The notes: generated from the letters alone by a model not told the origin. Counted from the first letter of the stretch, positions 9,375 to 17,759 are shown. The stretch: 64,000 nucleotides of DNA from Aliibacillus thermotolerans (GCF_027853235.1 NZ_WKJG01000039.1:149780-213779); one strand, 5' to 3'. Made by a program: numbers and translations.

Positions 9375-10373
9375 ATGAACGTGGAGCCGGTAACGAAGGT
9401 GGAAAAACTTTTCGAATGGATAGATGAAATGGCTTTAGCGATTCAAAAACATAAGGACATCACGTATTTAGAGGCATTGGCGGAAACGGGGGAGAATTTA
9501 CTTGATTTAGAAATAAAACAATCGTTACCTTTTGAAGAAAAAAAGAAATTAGAACAGCAATTAAAAGAAGAAATACCGAAAGAGGTTCAAAAAGAAGATG
9601 TCCGTAAATCCTTTCAACTTGCCGTGATTAAAGGAATGAAAGAAGCAGTACAACCGCACCACGCGATGACACCGGACGCAGTCGCGCTCTTTATTGGTTA
9701 TTTAGCGCAAAAATTAACGGCTCAAAAAGATACTTTAACTGTGCTGGACCCTGCTGTCGGTTCCGCTAATTTACTTAGTGCGGTGTTGAATCAATTATCG
9801 CAAACAGTGGTAGGTTACGGTGTGGAAGTAGATGAAACGCTATTACATATCGCTTACGTTCTTTCTGAATTACAAGAACATCATGTGGATTTATTCCATC
9901 AAGATAGCATCGAAGAATTAGCGGTACCACCGGTCGATGTCGTCGTTTCGGACTTGCCGATCGGATATTACCCAAAGGATGACGTAGCCGAATCTTTTCA
10001 ACTGAAGGCGGAAACAAATCGTAGTTACGTTCACTACTTAATGATTGAAAAAACGTTGCAACATGTCAAAGATGGTGGTTTTCTTCTTTTGCTTATTCCA
10101 AATACGATGTTTGAAATGGACGGGAACGATCGCCTCCAAAAGTATATAAAAGAGCATGCCTTCACCCTTGGATTACTGCAGTTGCCTGCTTCGATGTTTA
10201 CATCTGAACAATTCGGAAAAAGTATATGGATGTTACAAAAAAAGGGAGAAGGAGTAAAGCAACCGAATCAAGCGTTACTTGCAGAGCTTCCTTCTTTTTC
10301 CCGTTATGAAGCGCTTTTGGATATGACGAAACAAATAGATAAATGGTTGAAAGACCAAGGATTTGCTAAATAA
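9375..10373 (+). CDS. ytxK: Class I SAM-dependent methyltransferase-like protein YtxK
   Basis: 332 residues related to N6-adenine DNA methyltransferases. VLDPAVGSANLL is motif I (SAM binding); VVVSDLPIGYYP sits where DNA adenine methylases have (D/N)PPY, so the catalytic tetrapeptide is altered (DLPIGYY). The N-terminal 100 residues are helical. No specificity domain or restriction partner is present, so a standard modification role is doubtful; the target is unknown. Start chosen at ATG 9375; GTG 9381 and TTG 9357 are in-frame alternatives. In B. subtilis ytxK is followed by ackA, which is absent here. Confidence 0.85.
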   Translation: MNVEPVTKVEKLFEWIDEMALAIQKHKDITYLEALAETGENLLDLEIKQSLPFEEKKKLEQQLKEEIPKEVQKEDVRKSFQLAVIKGMKEAVQPHHAMTPDAVALFIGYLAQKLTAQKDTLTVLDPAVGSANLLSAVLNQLSQTVVGYGVEVDETLLHIAYVLSELQEHHVDLFHQDSIEELAVPPVDVVVSDLPIGYYPKDDVAESFQLKAETNRSYVHYLMIEKTLQHVKDGGFLLLLIPNTMFEMDGNDRLQKYIKEHAFTLGLLQLPASMFTSEQFGKSIWMLQKKGEGVKQPNQALLAELPSFSRYEALLDMTKQIDKWLKDQGFAK

Positions 10374-10380
10374 TAGAGAA

Positions 10381-10412
10381 AAAGCAGGGTAACTTGGTCT
10401 CCTGCTTTTTTT
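10381..10412. terminator. Bidirectional terminator between ytxK and uspA
   Basis: AAAGCAGG / CCTGCTTT stem with T runs on both strands, placed between the convergent ytxK and uspA genes. Confidence 0.85.
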
Positions 10413-10422
10413 CTTCCGTGCT

Positions 10423-10860
10423 TTATTCACTTCTAACAATTAAGACGTCACATGGTGCATGGCGGGCAATCGCTTCGGAAACACTACCGATTAATACTCG
10501 TTCCACCGCATTTAATCCGGTTGCTCCGGTTACGATTAAGTCTACATGGTATTTTTGGGCAATATCTTTCGGAAGTTTGGACTTTGGTGAGCCAAAGTCA
10601 AGGACAGTGGTTATTTTCTCCACCCCTGCATTTTTCGCCTCTTGTTCATATTTTTCTAGTAATTCTTGTCCGTAATTTTCAGCACGAGAGACGATGGTTC
10701 GATCATATTGTTCAATTGTTGCAAATGTGCGTGTGTCAATAATGTGAGAAATAATTAGCTGTGCGTGATTGTCTTTAGCAAGTTCAATTGCTTTTGTTAA
10801 GGCAAGTCGGGACTCCTCTGATCCGTCTACTGCCACGAGAATATTTTCGTACTTTGGCAT
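10423..10860 (-). CDS. Universal stress protein UspA family
   Basis: 145 residues, a single Usp domain. ILVAVDGSEESRLA at the N-terminus and the ATP-binding signature GATGLNAVERVLIGSVS (G-x2-G-x9-GS) mark it as the nucleotide-binding type. The frame extends 59 codons upstream, but the ATG at 10860 has AAGGGGGAAGG in front and begins the domain exactly (MPKYENILV). A TGnTATACT-like extended -10 lies at about 10900-10908 on the minus strand. Monocistronic, convergent with ytxK. Confidence 0.92.
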   Translation of the reverse strand: MPKYENILVAVDGSEESRLALTKAIELAKDNHAQLIISHIIDTRTFATIEQYDRTIVSRAENYGQELLEKYEQEAKNAGVEKITTVLDFGSPKSKLPKDIAQKYHVDLIVTGATGLNAVERVLIGSVSEAIARHAPCDVLIVRSE

Positions 10861-10969
10861 TTTCCTTCCCCCTTTAAAAAGAAAATCTACTCCCAATTCA
10901 GTATAACATAAAAAGGAATCAATAAAGGGACAATTCAGAAAAAATACACATTTGATGTATTCAATTTTT

Positions 10970-10997
10970 TTGCAGAGGAAAAAATACGTAGTATGAT
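10970..10997 (+). promoter_or_regulatory. Probable sigma-A promoter of ytkK
   Basis: TTGCAG and TATGAT separated by 16 bases, about 30 bases before the ATG of the SDR gene. Confidence 0.5.
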
Positions 10998-11024
10998 GAA
11001 AGGAGAGGTGAAGGGGGAGCGTAC

Positions 11025-11783
11025 ATGCGACATGCACTTATTACTGCAGGAACAAAAGGGTTAGGAAAAAAGGTTGCAGAAAAATTGCTTGAAAAAGGAT
11101 ATTCATTAACGTTGAGCTACCGCAGTGATTTGCAGGCGGTAGACAGAATGAAACGAGAATGGAAAGAATGGCAATCACGATTACAATTTGTCCAAGTGGA
11201 CGTAACCCGGCAAGAGCAATTGCAGAAGATGGTTGAAAAGGCAATGGAGAAGTTTGGTAGAATTGATATGTTAGTGAATAATGCCGGTCCATATATTTTT
11301 GAAAGAAAAAAATTAATTGACTATACGACAGAAGAATGGAACGAAATGATCAATGGAAATTTAACGGCGATGTTTCACTTATTGAAATTAGTACTTCCGA
11401 TTATGAGAAAACAGCAATATGGACGCATTGTCACCTATGGATTTCAAGGAGCACAAACTGCTCCTGCGTGGATTTATCGCTCCGCCTATGCGGCGGCCAA
11501 ATCAGGGCTTGTCTCTTTAACGAAAACAATTTCAGTGGAAGAAGCACCTTATGGCATTACGGCAAATATGGTGTGTCCGGGAGTTGTAACGGACGAGTTT
11601 AAAGAAGCAGGCATTGAGAAGGCGAGAGAAATTACAGATACAAACACTCCTGTCGGGCGACCGGCTACCGGCGAAGACATTGCGCGTACCATTGCGTTTT
11701 TATGCGAAGAGAATTCTGATATGATTACAGGCTCTATTATTGAAGTAACCGGAGGCGTTGACGTGTTACATAAACACCGTTAA
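11025..11783 (+). CDS. ytkK: Short-chain dehydrogenase/reductase family protein YtkK
   Basis: 252-residue classical-type SDR: TAGTKGLGK (7-15) is the dinucleotide-binding glycine motif, NNAG at 85-88, and Y155xxxK159 the catalytic pair. The usual catalytic serine 13 residues before the tyrosine is replaced by glycine (G142 in YGFQGAQ), so reductase activity is uncertain. Located upstream of YtkL as in B. subtilis. Substrate unknown. The start has a GGAGAGGTGAAGGGGG purine stretch upstream. Confidence 0.85.
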   Translation: MRHALITAGTKGLGKKVAEKLLEKGYSLTLSYRSDLQAVDRMKREWKEWQSRLQFVQVDVTRQEQLQKMVEKAMEKFGRIDMLVNNAGPYIFERKKLIDYTTEEWNEMINGNLTAMFHLLKLVLPIMRKQQYGRIVTYGFQGAQTAPAWIYRSAYAAAKSGLVSLTKTISVEEAPYGITANMVCPGVVTDEFKEAGIEKAREITDTNTPVGRPATGEDIARTIAFLCEENSDMITGSIIEVTGGVDVLHKHR

Positions 11784-11800
11784 TAGGTATAAAATGTTAG

Positions 11801-11834
11801 CTATCCTCTCATCTTAAGAGAAGAGAGGTGATAG
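11801..11834 (+). promoter_or_regulatory. Hairpin covering a ribosome binding site
   Basis: CTATCCTCTC can pair with GAGAGGTGATAG (two five-pair stems, GT bulge), burying the GAGAGGTG RBS of the secreted-protein gene that starts at 11837. Confidence 0.45.
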
Positions 11835-11836
11835 CA

Positions 11837-12208
11837 ATGAAAACGAAGGTAGTAAGCGGACTTGTCTTTGTCGTTGCTTTATTTGTGGTACCATCTGTTC
11901 TCGCTCAACCGTTCCACGATGTTATTTTATTTAAAATGACAGCGGAAACGGAGCAAGGCTTTTTTCATTGGGAATTTAACAATCCCGATAGTTTTGAATA
12001 CCATCAAGATGAACGAGTCATCCATGGAGAACGAGCGAAAAAAGAAGTGATGGAGATATATGAAACATTAGCACTGCATCCGCAAAAAAATAAAGATGAG
12101 CTTGCGCAAGTCTTAAAAGAAAACGGTTATGATGATTTACTTCGCTTAGATATCCACTGGCAAACTGCGAGATCCGAACTTTATACTTGGTTATGGAAAA
12201 AACAATAA
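11837..12208 (+). CDS. Small secreted protein, function unknown
   Basis: 123 residues. A clear signal peptide (MKTK, hydrophobic core about 6-20, SVLA before QPF) predicts export with cleavage near residue 22. The mature part of about 100 residues is rich in charged and aromatic residues with no cysteine and no recognised domain. Start ATG 11837 is chosen because GAGAGGTG lies seven bases upstream and the signal peptide begins there; an in-frame GTG nine bases earlier lies inside the RBS. Located between ytkK and ytkL. Confidence 0.78.
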   Translation: MKTKVVSGLVFVVALFVVPSVLAQPFHDVILFKMTAETEQGFFHWEFNNPDSFEYHQDERVIHGERAKKEVMEIYETLALHPQKNKDELAQVLKENGYDDLLRLDIHWQTARSELYTWLWKKQ

Positions 12209-12306
12209 CAATGTAAAAAAATGATGTTTTATTTGTCGTAAAAAGAGGAAAAAGGATATTTGGAACGAAATGTAGTTTTGGATAATGAATGAAGGGGGAT
12301 TTTATT

Positions 12307-12990
12307 GTGAACATTACTTTTCATGGACATGCAGTGATACACATTGAAACAAATGGAAAAAACATTTGGATTGATCCCTTTATTAATGGCAATAGTCAAT
12401 GCGACATCCAAGTAGATGATGTGAAGGCGGATGCTATTTTATTAACGCATGGACATAATGATCACCTTGGAGATACGGTGGAAATTGCCAAAAAGAATAA
12501 TTCCCTTGTCGTTAGTTCCGCAGAGATTGGAACGTATCTTGGCTGGCAAGGAGTGAACACTCACCCGATGAATATTGGAGGCGCTTATTCTTTTGATTTT
12601 GGGCGGGTGAAATTTACACAAGCTTTCCATAGTTCTTCCTTTACAGAAGATGAGAATAAGCAATTAGTATATTTAGGAATGCCAATGGGTGTTCTTTTTG
12701 AAGCGGAAGGAAAAACGCTCTATCATATGGGGGATACTGGGTTATTTTCTGATTTGAAATTAATCGCGGAACGACATAAGATTGATGTTCTTTTTGTTCC
12801 GATTGGAGACAACTTCACGATGGGACCAGAAGATGCAAAGCAAGCGGTAGAATGGTTACAACCTAACTTTGTCGTTCCAATTCATTATAATACGTTCCCT
12901 GTTATTGAACAGGATGGCGATGCGTTTATTGGATCTATCGCTCCAATCAAAGGAAAGGCATTGAAACCGGGAGAATCGATGACAATATAA
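12307..12990 (+). CDS. ytkL: UPF0173 metal-dependent hydrolase YtkL
   Basis: 227 residues, a stand-alone metallo-beta-lactamase fold. THGHNDH at 47-53 is the HxHxDH zinc motif; the later HMGDTG and PIHYNTFP supply further ligands. Substrate unknown. The GTG start at 12307 follows AAGGGGG by nine bases and yields the family length of 227; the ATG at 12289 overlaps that RBS and is rejected. Strong terminator just downstream. Confidence 0.92.
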   Translation: MNITFHGHAVIHIETNGKNIWIDPFINGNSQCDIQVDDVKADAILLTHGHNDHLGDTVEIAKKNNSLVVSSAEIGTYLGWQGVNTHPMNIGGAYSFDFGRVKFTQAFHSSSFTEDENKQLVYLGMPMGVLFEAEGKTLYHMGDTGLFSDLKLIAERHKIDVLFVPIGDNFTMGPEDAKQAVEWLQPNFVVPIHYNTFPVIEQDGDAFIGSIAPIKGKALKPGESMTI

Positions 12991-13000
12991 TGCATTTTTT

Positions 13001-13046
13001 AAAGCTGTTTCAAAGAATTCACTTTACTTTGAAACAGCTTTTTTCT
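13001..13046 (+). terminator. Intrinsic terminator after ytkL
   Basis: Perfect 15-bp stem AAAGCTGTTTCAAAG / CTTTGAAACAGCTTT followed by T-rich sequence. Confidence 0.93.
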
Positions 13047-13129
13047 TTTATGATTTTATAGAGGAACGGATAGATAACGCTTACATAATTGGTTTATTAA
13101 AGAAAATAAATCTTTGTACACTGTATGTC

Positions 13130-13158
13130 TTGCGTGATGAAAGCGGGAGAAGTATAAT
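13130..13158 (+). promoter_or_regulatory. Sigma-A promoter of ytoI
   Basis: TTGCGT, 17-base spacer, TATAAT; about 65 bases before the ytoI start. Confidence 0.75.
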
Positions 13159-13223
13159 GTTATCTATAACAGAAGGAAAATTGTGATGAAACAGTTTGGT
13201 GATCGGGAAGATGAGGTGAGAAT

Positions 13224-14534
13224 ATGGCAACGAAGCATGAACAAATTTTAAGATATATTTCAGAGTTGAACATTGGGGAAAAAATTTCGGTCCGACGAAT
13301 CGCAAAAGAATTGCAAGTGAGTGAAGGTACTGCTTATCGAGCGATTAAAGAAGCGGAAAACCAAGGGCTTGTAAGTACGATTGAGCGCGTTGGCACAATC
13401 CGAATCGAAAAGAAAGTGAAAGAAAATATTGAAAAATTGACATATGCGGAAGTTGTCAATATTGTGGATGGTCAAGTGCTTGGTGGTAGGAACGGGCTGC
13501 ATAAGACGCTAAACCGTTTTGTCATCGGTGCCATGAAATTAGAAGCAATGATGCGTTATGTTGAAGCGGGAAACTTGCTCATTGTTGGAAATCGTTATCA
13601 AGTGCATAAACTTGCACTCGAAGAAGGAGCAGCGGTATTAATTACGGGAGGATTTGATACGAATGAAGAAGTAATCCGTCTTGCTGATGAATTAGAGCTC
13701 CCAGTGATTTCAACGAGCTATGACACTTTTACAGTGGCAACAATGATCAACCGAGCCATCTACGACCAGTTGATTAAAAAAGAGATTGTACTTGTAGGGG
13801 ATATTCTGATTCCGCTACAGGATACATATTTTTTAACGGTGGAAAATACAGTCGAAAAATGGAATGAAATGAATCAAAAAACCGGCCATAGTCGTTATCC
13901 GGTCATTGACAGTAGCATGCGCGTGCAAGGAATGGTTACCGCCAAAGACGTACTGGGAGAACATAAACAAACACCTATTGAAAAAGTGATGACGAAGAAT
14001 CCAATCACTGTGAATGAAAATACATCTGTGGCATCGGTGGCGCATATCATGGTGTGGGAAGGAATTGAGCTGTTACCAGTCATCGATGAAAACAAACAAT
14101 TAATCGGGGTCATTAGCCGTCAAGACGTGTTGAAGGCATTACAAATGACCCAAAAACAACCTCATGTCGGAGAAACTTTAGATGACATTGTGACACGAGG
14201 TTTTCAAGAATTGGATGATGATAGTGAATACGACTATCAATGTGAAGTGACACCACAAATGACCAATCATTTAGGAATGATTTCTTATGGCGTTATTGCC
14301 ACCATGGTGACAGAAACAGGTAGCCGTTTGTTGCAACAATATAAACGAGGCGACATTGTGGTAGAAAATATTACGTTATATTTTATTAAACCCGTTCAGA
14401 TCGAAAGTACAGTGGATTTAAAAGGGAAATTGTTGGAAGTGGGAAGACGTCACGGAAAAATTGATGTAGAGTTATATCACGAAGGTGAAATTGTTGGAAA
14501 AGCCCTGTTGATGGCGCAGCTTTTAGATCGATAG
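13224..14534 (+). CDS. ytoI: CBS and DRTGG domain regulator-like protein YtoI
   Basis: 436 residues with four modules: an N-terminal winged-helix DNA-binding domain (about 1-65, with VSEGTAYRAIKEAE as recognition helix), a DRTGG domain (about 70-185), two CBS motifs (about 190-310) expected to bind adenine nucleotides, and a C-terminal hotdog-fold domain (about 330-436). This arrangement is that of B. subtilis YtoI. It is presumably a transcription factor sensing a nucleotide or acyl-type ligand; no ligand or target is known. Monocistronic, with its own consensus promoter. Confidence 0.92.
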   Translation: MATKHEQILRYISELNIGEKISVRRIAKELQVSEGTAYRAIKEAENQGLVSTIERVGTIRIEKKVKENIEKLTYAEVVNIVDGQVLGGRNGLHKTLNRFVIGAMKLEAMMRYVEAGNLLIVGNRYQVHKLALEEGAAVLITGGFDTNEEVIRLADELELPVISTSYDTFTVATMINRAIYDQLIKKEIVLVGDILIPLQDTYFLTVENTVEKWNEMNQKTGHSRYPVIDSSMRVQGMVTAKDVLGEHKQTPIEKVMTKNPITVNENTSVASVAHIMVWEGIELLPVIDENKQLIGVISRQDVLKALQMTQKQPHVGETLDDIVTRGFQELDDDSEYDYQCEVTPQMTNHLGMISYGVIATMVTETGSRLLQQYKRGDIVVENITLYFIKPVQIESTVDLKGKLLEVGRRHGKIDVELYHEGEIVGKALLMAQLLDR

Positions 14535-14535
14535 G

Positions 14536-14572
14536 GACAGAAAAAGGGGTTTCCTTTTCACGGGAAGCCCCT
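14536..14572 (-). terminator. Intrinsic terminator of ytpI
   Basis: Stem AGGGGTTTCC / GGGAAGCCCCT between the convergent ytoI and ytpI genes. The T run is on the minus strand (CCCCTTTTTCTG), so it primarily terminates ytpI. Confidence 0.8.
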
Positions 14573-14581
14573 CAGAAATAG

Positions 14582-14890
14582 TTATGCTTTTAATCTTTCT
14601 TCTTCCGCTTCTTTCGCTGCATAAGGGAGATAAAGTTTGTATGCTTTCATACCAAGAAGGACGTTTGCAGCTCCTAACAACAAAAATATTGTTCCGACCA
14701 CGATATCTACCGTGCCGCGCTGCGTGAAAAGTATGTTTAACCCAAACACGCCAACAAATGTGCCGAGGGCGATATTTGCTTTCGTTTGAATCCATCTTTT
14801 TTGAGCAGGTGCTTTCGTTCGAAAGGTTTTTACTTTATAAAAGATATACATCGCTAGAGCGATGACAATAATAATGACGAATACCGGCAT
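14582..14890 (-). CDS. ytpI: YtpI-like membrane protein
   Basis: 102 residues with three hydrophobic helices (about 2-18, 38-56 and 62-84) and a charged tail. It matches the small YtpI family found next to nrnA in Bacillus. Function unknown. The start has AGGAGGAGAAT directly upstream on the minus strand, and it is transcribed divergently from nrnA. Confidence 0.85.
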   Translation of the reverse strand: MPVFVIIIVIALAMYIFYKVKTFRTKAPAQKRWIQTKANIALGTFVGVFGLNILFTQRGTVDIVVGTIFLLLGAANVLLGMKAYKLYLPYAAKEAEEERLKA

Positions 14891-14929
14891 ATTATTCTCC
14901 TCCTAAAATCGCACGTGAAGTATGTCCTT

Positions 14930-14959
14930 ATTATACTTTCATCCCCATCTAATTAGCAA
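14930..14959 (-). promoter_or_regulatory. Sigma-A promoter of ytpI
   Basis: On the minus strand TTGCTA, 18-base spacer, TATAAT, about 40 bases before the ytpI start, inside the ytpI-nrnA divergent region. Confidence 0.6.
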
Positions 14960-14988
14960 ACCAAACTATCCGAACAAGGAGTGACAAA

Positions 14989-15945
14989 ATGAAGAAGACA
15001 ATTATTGAAGCAATTGAATCCTATGATACCATTTTTTTATATCGACATGAAAAGCCCGATCCTGATGCTCTCGGTTCACAAATCGGCTTAGCTTTATTAA
15101 TTACACATAATTATCCGAATAAAACAGTCATCGCCAAAGGAGAGATGGACGATTCGTTTTCTTTTCTCGTGTCTGAAGAAGCGTATCGCTATCGTGAGAC
15201 AGAGGTCCAAGAGGATGCGCTTGTGATCGTGTTAGATACGGCAAATACAGAACGGATTGATGGGGATGGATGGAATAGTGGAAAACAATTAATTAAAATT
15301 GACCATCACCCGGAAGTAGAAGATTATGGCGATGTAATGTGGGTGGATACAAAAGCAAGTTCCACATCGGAAATGATTCTTGCTTTAGCAATGGAAGGAA
15401 AGGAGTCGAAAGGGTGGGAATGGACAACAGAAGCCGCTCGTCTTTTATATGCTGGCATTGTCGGAGATACCGGACGTTTTCAATTTTCTAACACAACTCC
15501 AACAACGCTACGATTAGCAGCGGAAGCACTGGAATATCCTTTCGACACGACCGAGCTTTTTACTCATTTTTACGAAAATAGTGAAGCATTGATTCGTTTA
15601 AAAGGTAGAGTGCTACTGGACTTTGAACTGACTAAGAACGGCTTGGGAATCGCTTATCTTACTCAACAAACGTTGAAAGAATACGGTGTGACGGCGAACG
15701 AATCTTCAGCAGTGGTGAATGCCTTTGCCAACACGGAAGGACTGAAAGCGTGGGTCTTTTTTGTGGAAGAGGAAGATGGAACATATCGGGTGAGACTACG
15801 ATCGAAAGGTCCAGTGATTCATACGATTGCAGAAAAGCACAACGGGGGAGGTCATCCAATGGCAGCAGGAGCTAAAGTGAAAGATGAAGCAGAAATGAAA
15901 GAAATCATTAGAGAGTTAAATGAAAAATGTGCGGAAGTGGTATAA
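14989..15945 (+). CDS. nrnA: Bifunctional oligoribonuclease / pAp phosphatase NrnA
   Basis: 318 residues of the DHH/DHHA1 phosphoesterase family. HEKPDPDALGSQ (20-31) and IDHHPE carry the metal-binding aspartates and histidines; GGGHPMAAGA near the C-terminus is the DHHA1 substrate-binding motif. NrnA degrades short oligoribonucleotides and dephosphorylates 3'-phosphoadenosine 5'-phosphate. AAGGAGTG precedes the ATG. Followed by a strong terminator and then an unusual repeat array. Confidence 0.95.
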   Translation: MKKTIIEAIESYDTIFLYRHEKPDPDALGSQIGLALLITHNYPNKTVIAKGEMDDSFSFLVSEEAYRYRETEVQEDALVIVLDTANTERIDGDGWNSGKQLIKIDHHPEVEDYGDVMWVDTKASSTSEMILALAMEGKESKGWEWTTEAARLLYAGIVGDTGRFQFSNTTPTTLRLAAEALEYPFDTTELFTHFYENSEALIRLKGRVLLDFELTKNGLGIAYLTQQTLKEYGVTANESSAVVNAFANTEGLKAWVFFVEEEDGTYRVRLRSKGPVIHTIAEKHNGGGHPMAAGAKVKDEAEMKEIIRELNEKCAEVV

Positions 15946-15953
15946 TGCAAGTG

Positions 15954-16002
15954 AACTGTCCAAAAAGTCATGAATGATGGTGGCTTTTTGGACAGTTTTT
16001 TA
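15954..16002 (+). terminator. Intrinsic terminator after nrnA
   Basis: Stem AACTGTCCAAAAAGTCA / TGGCTTTTTGGACAGTT (two internal mismatches) followed by T6. The same TGTCCAAAAAGTCA stem occurs at 63596-63630 beside a second repeat array. Confidence 0.9.
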
Positions 16003-16040
16003 AGATAAGATAAAAATTGTTGCGTCACTTCCACTAAAAC

Positions 16041-16417
16041 TTCATTGTGGCATTCAACTATGGCTCGTGGCTAGTTCATGGCACTTATTTGGTGTCTACC
16101 TGCTTATGGAAAAGTTAAGGACGATTCATGACACTTCTTTAGTGACAACCTGCTTATGGAAGCAACTCATGAGCGACTTATGGTACCACTTCGGTGACAA
16201 TCTACTTATGGAAGCAAGCCATACGCGACTCATGGAAGTCTTTCAATGCCACCCAGCTCACGGAATCAAGTCATACACGGCTTATGGCACTTCTTCAGTA
16301 ACAACTTACTCATGGAAGCAAATCATGGATGACTTATGGCACTCTTTCAATGCCGACCTGCTCTTGGAAACAAGCCATGGTAAGCTCATGACACTGTTTC
16401 CGTGCAAAAATTCATAG
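16041..16417 (+). repeat. Degenerate 52-bp tandem repeat array (site 1)
   Basis: Units starting with GGAAGCAA-like sequence begin at 16158, 16210, 16262, 16314 and 16366, each 52 bases apart; a sixth starts 50 bases earlier at 16108 and a weaker one near 16048. Shared core: GGAAGCAAGCCAT, then GACTCATGGCAC, then a TTTCA-like element. Units abut without spacers and differ at many positions. Each has a CCAT...ATGG dyad that could fold. The unit is not a multiple of three, so the open frame through it is not a protein repeat. Related copies are at 54031-54120 and, reversed, at 63322-63578. Confidence 0.85.
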
Positions 16418-16590
16418 CGGATTGATGCCAAGACCTACCCATGGCACATGGTACCGTTTCAGCATCAAAAGATATTGTTTCACTGCGTCTCTTTCGCCTC
16501 AAACTCATTGTGAATGGATGCCAAGAAAATGAAAAAGCATCGATTTAGCGAAAAACTCGTGTGAAACAACACGAAATAGCAATACTTGAT
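16418..16590. other. Intergenic remainder after the 52-bp array
   Basis: No gene is seen. Fragments such as CCCATGGCACATGGTACCGTTTCAGC resemble the array core, so this may be decayed repeat units. It ends at the convergent small ORF on the minus strand. Confidence 0.4.
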
Positions 16591-16800
16591 CTATTCTTTT
16601 TTATTTGTAGGAATAAACCACGATCCTAATTCTGTTTTATCTTCATACACTTCGATGTTTTGTTTGTCTAGTTCTTTGCGTATTAATTGAATGACTTCAT
16701 CTGACTCAGCAAAAGCGGAATAACCTGTTTTAATCTTTTCAACTTTTTCAAACGCCAGCTCTTTTCGATTCATTATCATTTTTTTGTCCGTTACATCCAA
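16591..16800 (-). CDS. Small conserved-looking hypothetical protein
   Basis: 69 residues from a TTG start with a perfect AGGAGG eight bases upstream; the GTG that would give 72 residues overlaps that RBS. The product is hydrophilic and mixed alpha/beta in character (basic helix around 8-25, ELGSWFIPTN at the C-terminus), without membrane segments. No family is recognised. It lies downstream of ytrI on the same strand after a 111-base gap, so it may be cotranscribed with ytrH-ytrI. Confidence 0.65.
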   Translation of the reverse strand: MDVTDKKMIMNRKELAFEKVEKIKTGYSAFAESDEVIQLIRKELDKQNIEVYEDKTELGSWFIPTNKKE

Positions 16801-16911
16801 GTGAAACACCTCCTAGCTTTGAGTGTTTACCATCATTATACCCGACTTTTCTTAACTTGAATGCTGCTTATTTAAATATTTTTAACATTTTGGAAAGAAA
16901 TTAAAAAATAT

Positions 16912-17424
16912 TTACGACTTTTCTTCTTGTTGGATGATTTTTACATGAAGTTCGAGTGTAGAGTAGATGTGCATTTCTTCAATTTGAAGGTAACCGTGAT
17001 GATCACCAATCTCATATGTTTTATTTTCAATTGTTTTTTTTATTAGTTCTTTTCCTTCAACGACACTTTCAATGTTTTTATTTTTTAAAAATTTTATCTC
17101 ATCTTCTACTTGTTGGCGAAGCTCATATAATGTTAACTCATTGAGACGGGCTTCTTTTTCGTTGGTGAATGCAATATAGATGTTTTGAATCGTTAGTTTT
17201 CTTTCATTTTCTTCATTTCTTTCTTTTTCAGCGCTTCTTAACAGTTCAATTTCTTCTTTTTGTTGTTCGATTTGTAGTTTTTGTTTATTTAAATCTATTA
17301 CAAGTCGCTCGTGAATGGACCCGAATTGAAAGAGAAAAAAACACCACCCACCGATTGCACCTATAAATAGACCGGCAAAAAAACGTTGCCATCCGGGGCG
17401 CTTATAGTAAGGAGGAACTCTCAT
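16912..17424 (-). CDS. ytrI: Sporulation membrane protein YtrI
   Basis: 170 residues starting MRVPPYYKRPGWQRF, the conserved family start. One membrane helix (about 16-35) is followed by a long coiled coil (about 42-95) and an alpha/beta C-terminal part. YtrH and YtrI are made in the mother cell and are needed for efficient sporulation in B. subtilis. The ATG overlaps the ytrH stop by four bases (ATGA); the nine codons of open frame upstream of it lie inside ytrH and are not used. Confidence 0.9.
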   Translation of the reverse strand: MRVPPYYKRPGWQRFFAGLFIGAIGGWCFFLFQFGSIHERLVIDLNKQKLQIEQQKEEIELLRSAEKERNEENERKLTIQNIYIAFTNEKEARLNELTLYELRQQVEDEIKFLKNKNIESVVEGKELIKKTIENKTYEIGDHHGYLQIEEMHIYSTLELHVKIIQQEEKS

Positions 17425-17759
17425 GGGGAGAGTGGCTCCTGGGTGATCCATTGAATGAGAAGAGTTCCAAGATTAGCACCAGCAAGGGCAGAACAAAGCA
17501 TGGCAATCGTTTTAAAAATATCAATGTGCGTTCCGTAAAAAAGTCCTCGATCCAAGGAATGAATGGCGTCAAATGTACCTCCAATCGCAGCGACAAGAGC
17601 CCAAATTTTTAAGCTGGAAGCTAACTCGTGAATGGTAGATAAAGGAGGTTTTCCAATAAGCAATGCTCCAATACCACCGATGAAAGAACCACCAAATATG
17701 ACACCGAATGCGACGAAAAAGTCCATCACTAACGTTCCGGCAAATTCTCGACTAATCAA
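17421..17759 (-). CDS. ytrH: Sporulation membrane protein YtrH
   Basis: 112 residues, largely hydrophobic: helices about 8-35 (glycine-rich FGVIFGGSFIGGIGALLIG), about 50-62 and about 80-100. The TTG start at 17759 has AAAGGAGG seven bases upstream and gives a protein starting MISREF, matching the family; the upstream ATG frame covers the RBS. Forms an overlapping pair with ytrI and is divergent from dnaE. Confidence 0.9.
   Translation of the reverse strand: MISREFAGTLVMDFFVAFGVIFGGSFIGGIGALLIGKPPLSTIHELASSLKIWALVAAIGGTFDAIHSLDRGLFYGTHIDIFKTIAMLCSALAGANLGTLLIQWITQEPLSP

Noticed and set aside
9375..10373. Restriction-modification system
   Set aside because: No endonuclease or specificity subunit nearby, and the methylase motif IV is altered; YtxK is a core Bacillus gene.
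12289..12306. Upstream ATG for ytkL
   Set aside because: It overlaps the AAGGGGG RBS that serves the GTG at 12307, which gives the family length.
16067..16417. 116-residue open frame running through the 52-bp array on the plus strand
   Set aside because: No RBS, and the 52-base period is not a multiple of three, so successive units are read in different frames; the open frame is a by-product of the repeats.
16041..16417. CRISPR array
   Set aside because: Units abut directly, have no conserved repeat separated by unique spacers, are highly diverged, and no cas gene is near.
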